Positions 63,503-64,000 of a stretch of 64,000 nucleotides of DNA are shown here, piece by piece. The stretch spans positions 1,493,501 to 1,557,500 of the forward strand of contig NZ_JAQGPN010000001.1 of NCBI RefSeq assembly GCF_028826155.1. Direction: 5' to 3'. Below the pieces are notes generated by a model. The model made no database searches. It worked only from the letters and a program-made list of their open reading frames with translations, and had not been told where the DNA came from. A program made the translations under genes and the position numbers. The first letter of the stretch is position 1, and each line of letters begins with the position of its first letter. Origin of the DNA: Mesorhizobium shangrilense (GTDB lineage: Bacteria > Pseudomonadota > Alphaproteobacteria > Rhizobiales > Rhizobiaceae).

Positions 63503-64000
63503 CTACCGCGCCGTGCGCGTCGCCATCCAGATGACATGCCGGGCGCCGCGCTTGCCGTTGGCGCGGGTGTTGACCTCTTCGACGGCGAAGCCGGCCTGCT
63601 TGAGCCGCCTGGTGAAGCCGGCGTCGGGCGCCGACGACCAGACCGAGAGGACCCCGCCGGGCCGCAGGGCGGCGTGCGCGGCCCGGAGTCCCGACAGATC
63701 GTAGAGGGCATTGTTGTCCTCCCGGGTCAGCCCTTCCGGGCCGTTGTCGACATCCAGCAGGATTGCATCGTAGCGGGCCTTGGCTGACCGGATGATGCCC
63801 CCGACATCGGCCTGGCGCAGATTGACGCGGCGATCGTCGAGGCAGCCGGCGAAGATCTCCGCCATCGGCCCGCGGGCCCAGGCAACCACGGCGGGAACCA
63901 GTTCGGCAACGGTTACCCTGGCGTCAGCTCCGAGTTCGGCAAGGGCGGCGCGCAGCGTGAAACCCATGCCGAGGCCGCCGATAAGCATGTGCGGAGCCTG
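63503..64000 (-). CDS. Spermidine synthase-like methyltransferase-fold protein, 5' end outside window
   Basis: At least 165 residues, running off the right edge (frame open to base 64000). The Rossmann-type core is LIGGLGMGFTLRAALAELG, VTVAELVPAVVAWARGPM and ILLDVDNGPEGLTREDNN, as in polyamine aminopropyltransferase-like proteins. The catalytic chemistry is not evident; many such genes are unassigned. Confidence 0.8.
   Translation of the reverse strand, partial: QAPHMLIGGLGMGFTLRAALAELGADARVTVAELVPAVVAWARGPMAEIFAGCLDDRRVNLRQADVGGIIRSAKARYDAILLDVDNGPEGLTREDNNALYDLSGLRAAHAALRPGGVLSVWSSAPDAGFTRRLKQAGFAVEEVNTRANGKRGARHVIWMATRTAR

Overview
The window reads as a GC-rich alphaproteobacterial chromosome, most likely order Hyphomicrobiales and close to Mesorhizobium or other Phyllobacteriaceae. 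This is inferred from the pstSCAB-phoU-phoB order, the aerobic cobaltochelatase genes cobS and cobT, an HWE histidine kinase, DUF982 and RTX/VCBS proteins, and GGAAC-N16-CGTT type general-stress promoters. No 16S or other marker gene is present, so the genus is not settled.

Layout. About 1-23.1 kb is accessory DNA. It opens with phage-like genes (small membrane protein, S49 head protease, two unknowns). A secreted Clp-fold protein, an SH3-domain reading frame fused to an HTH-like protein, and a thermonuclease follow. From 7 to 10.6 kb lie small stress-type genes, several with EcfG-like promoters, and a small heat-shock protein behind a ROSE-like RNA thermometer. Next are a MipA-type outer membrane protein and a translationally coupled run of small unknown genes leading into a HerA-like (DUF853) ATPase. 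Two integrative modules follow: integrase plus excisionase (16.1-17.4 kb), then a replicating-element core (17.5-23.1 kb) with an AlpA regulator, a primase-helicase, an iteron-like array and a second integrase. The 3' half of a tRNA-Glu(CTC) gene at 23,054-23,100 marks the right end of the second module.

From 23.1 to 29.2 kb is a mosaic of small stress-type genes, a lysozyme remnant, an IS630-family element, an alpha/beta hydrolase and a PAS-HWE kinase. One giant gene for a surface or secreted protein (about 2,411 aa, DUF4347, FG-GAP, cadherin/VCBS and RTX repeats) fills 29.5-36.8 kb, divergent from a hybrid histidine kinase.

From 40 kb the content looks like core genome: pstSCAB-phoU-phoB behind a Pho box; a vanadium haloperoxidase-type gene paired with an UnbV/FG-GAP gene; a ROK repressor and xylFHG xylose transporter with two matching operators; two small envelope proteins; BolA; a DnaJ-domain protein; cobS-hicA-hicB-cobT and a phytase-like esterase; a divergent lysine-dehydrogenase-like gene and Lrp regulator; a VOC protein; and the 3' part of a spermidine-synthase-like gene.

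Most noteworthy: the iteron array with a perfect 22-bp hairpin beside the primase-helicase; the EcfG-type promoters on small unknown genes; a three-copy small-protein family with conserved leaders (one copy has ATA where its start should be); a HicAB toxin-antitoxin pair between cobS and cobT; and the HerA operon carried beside an integrase.
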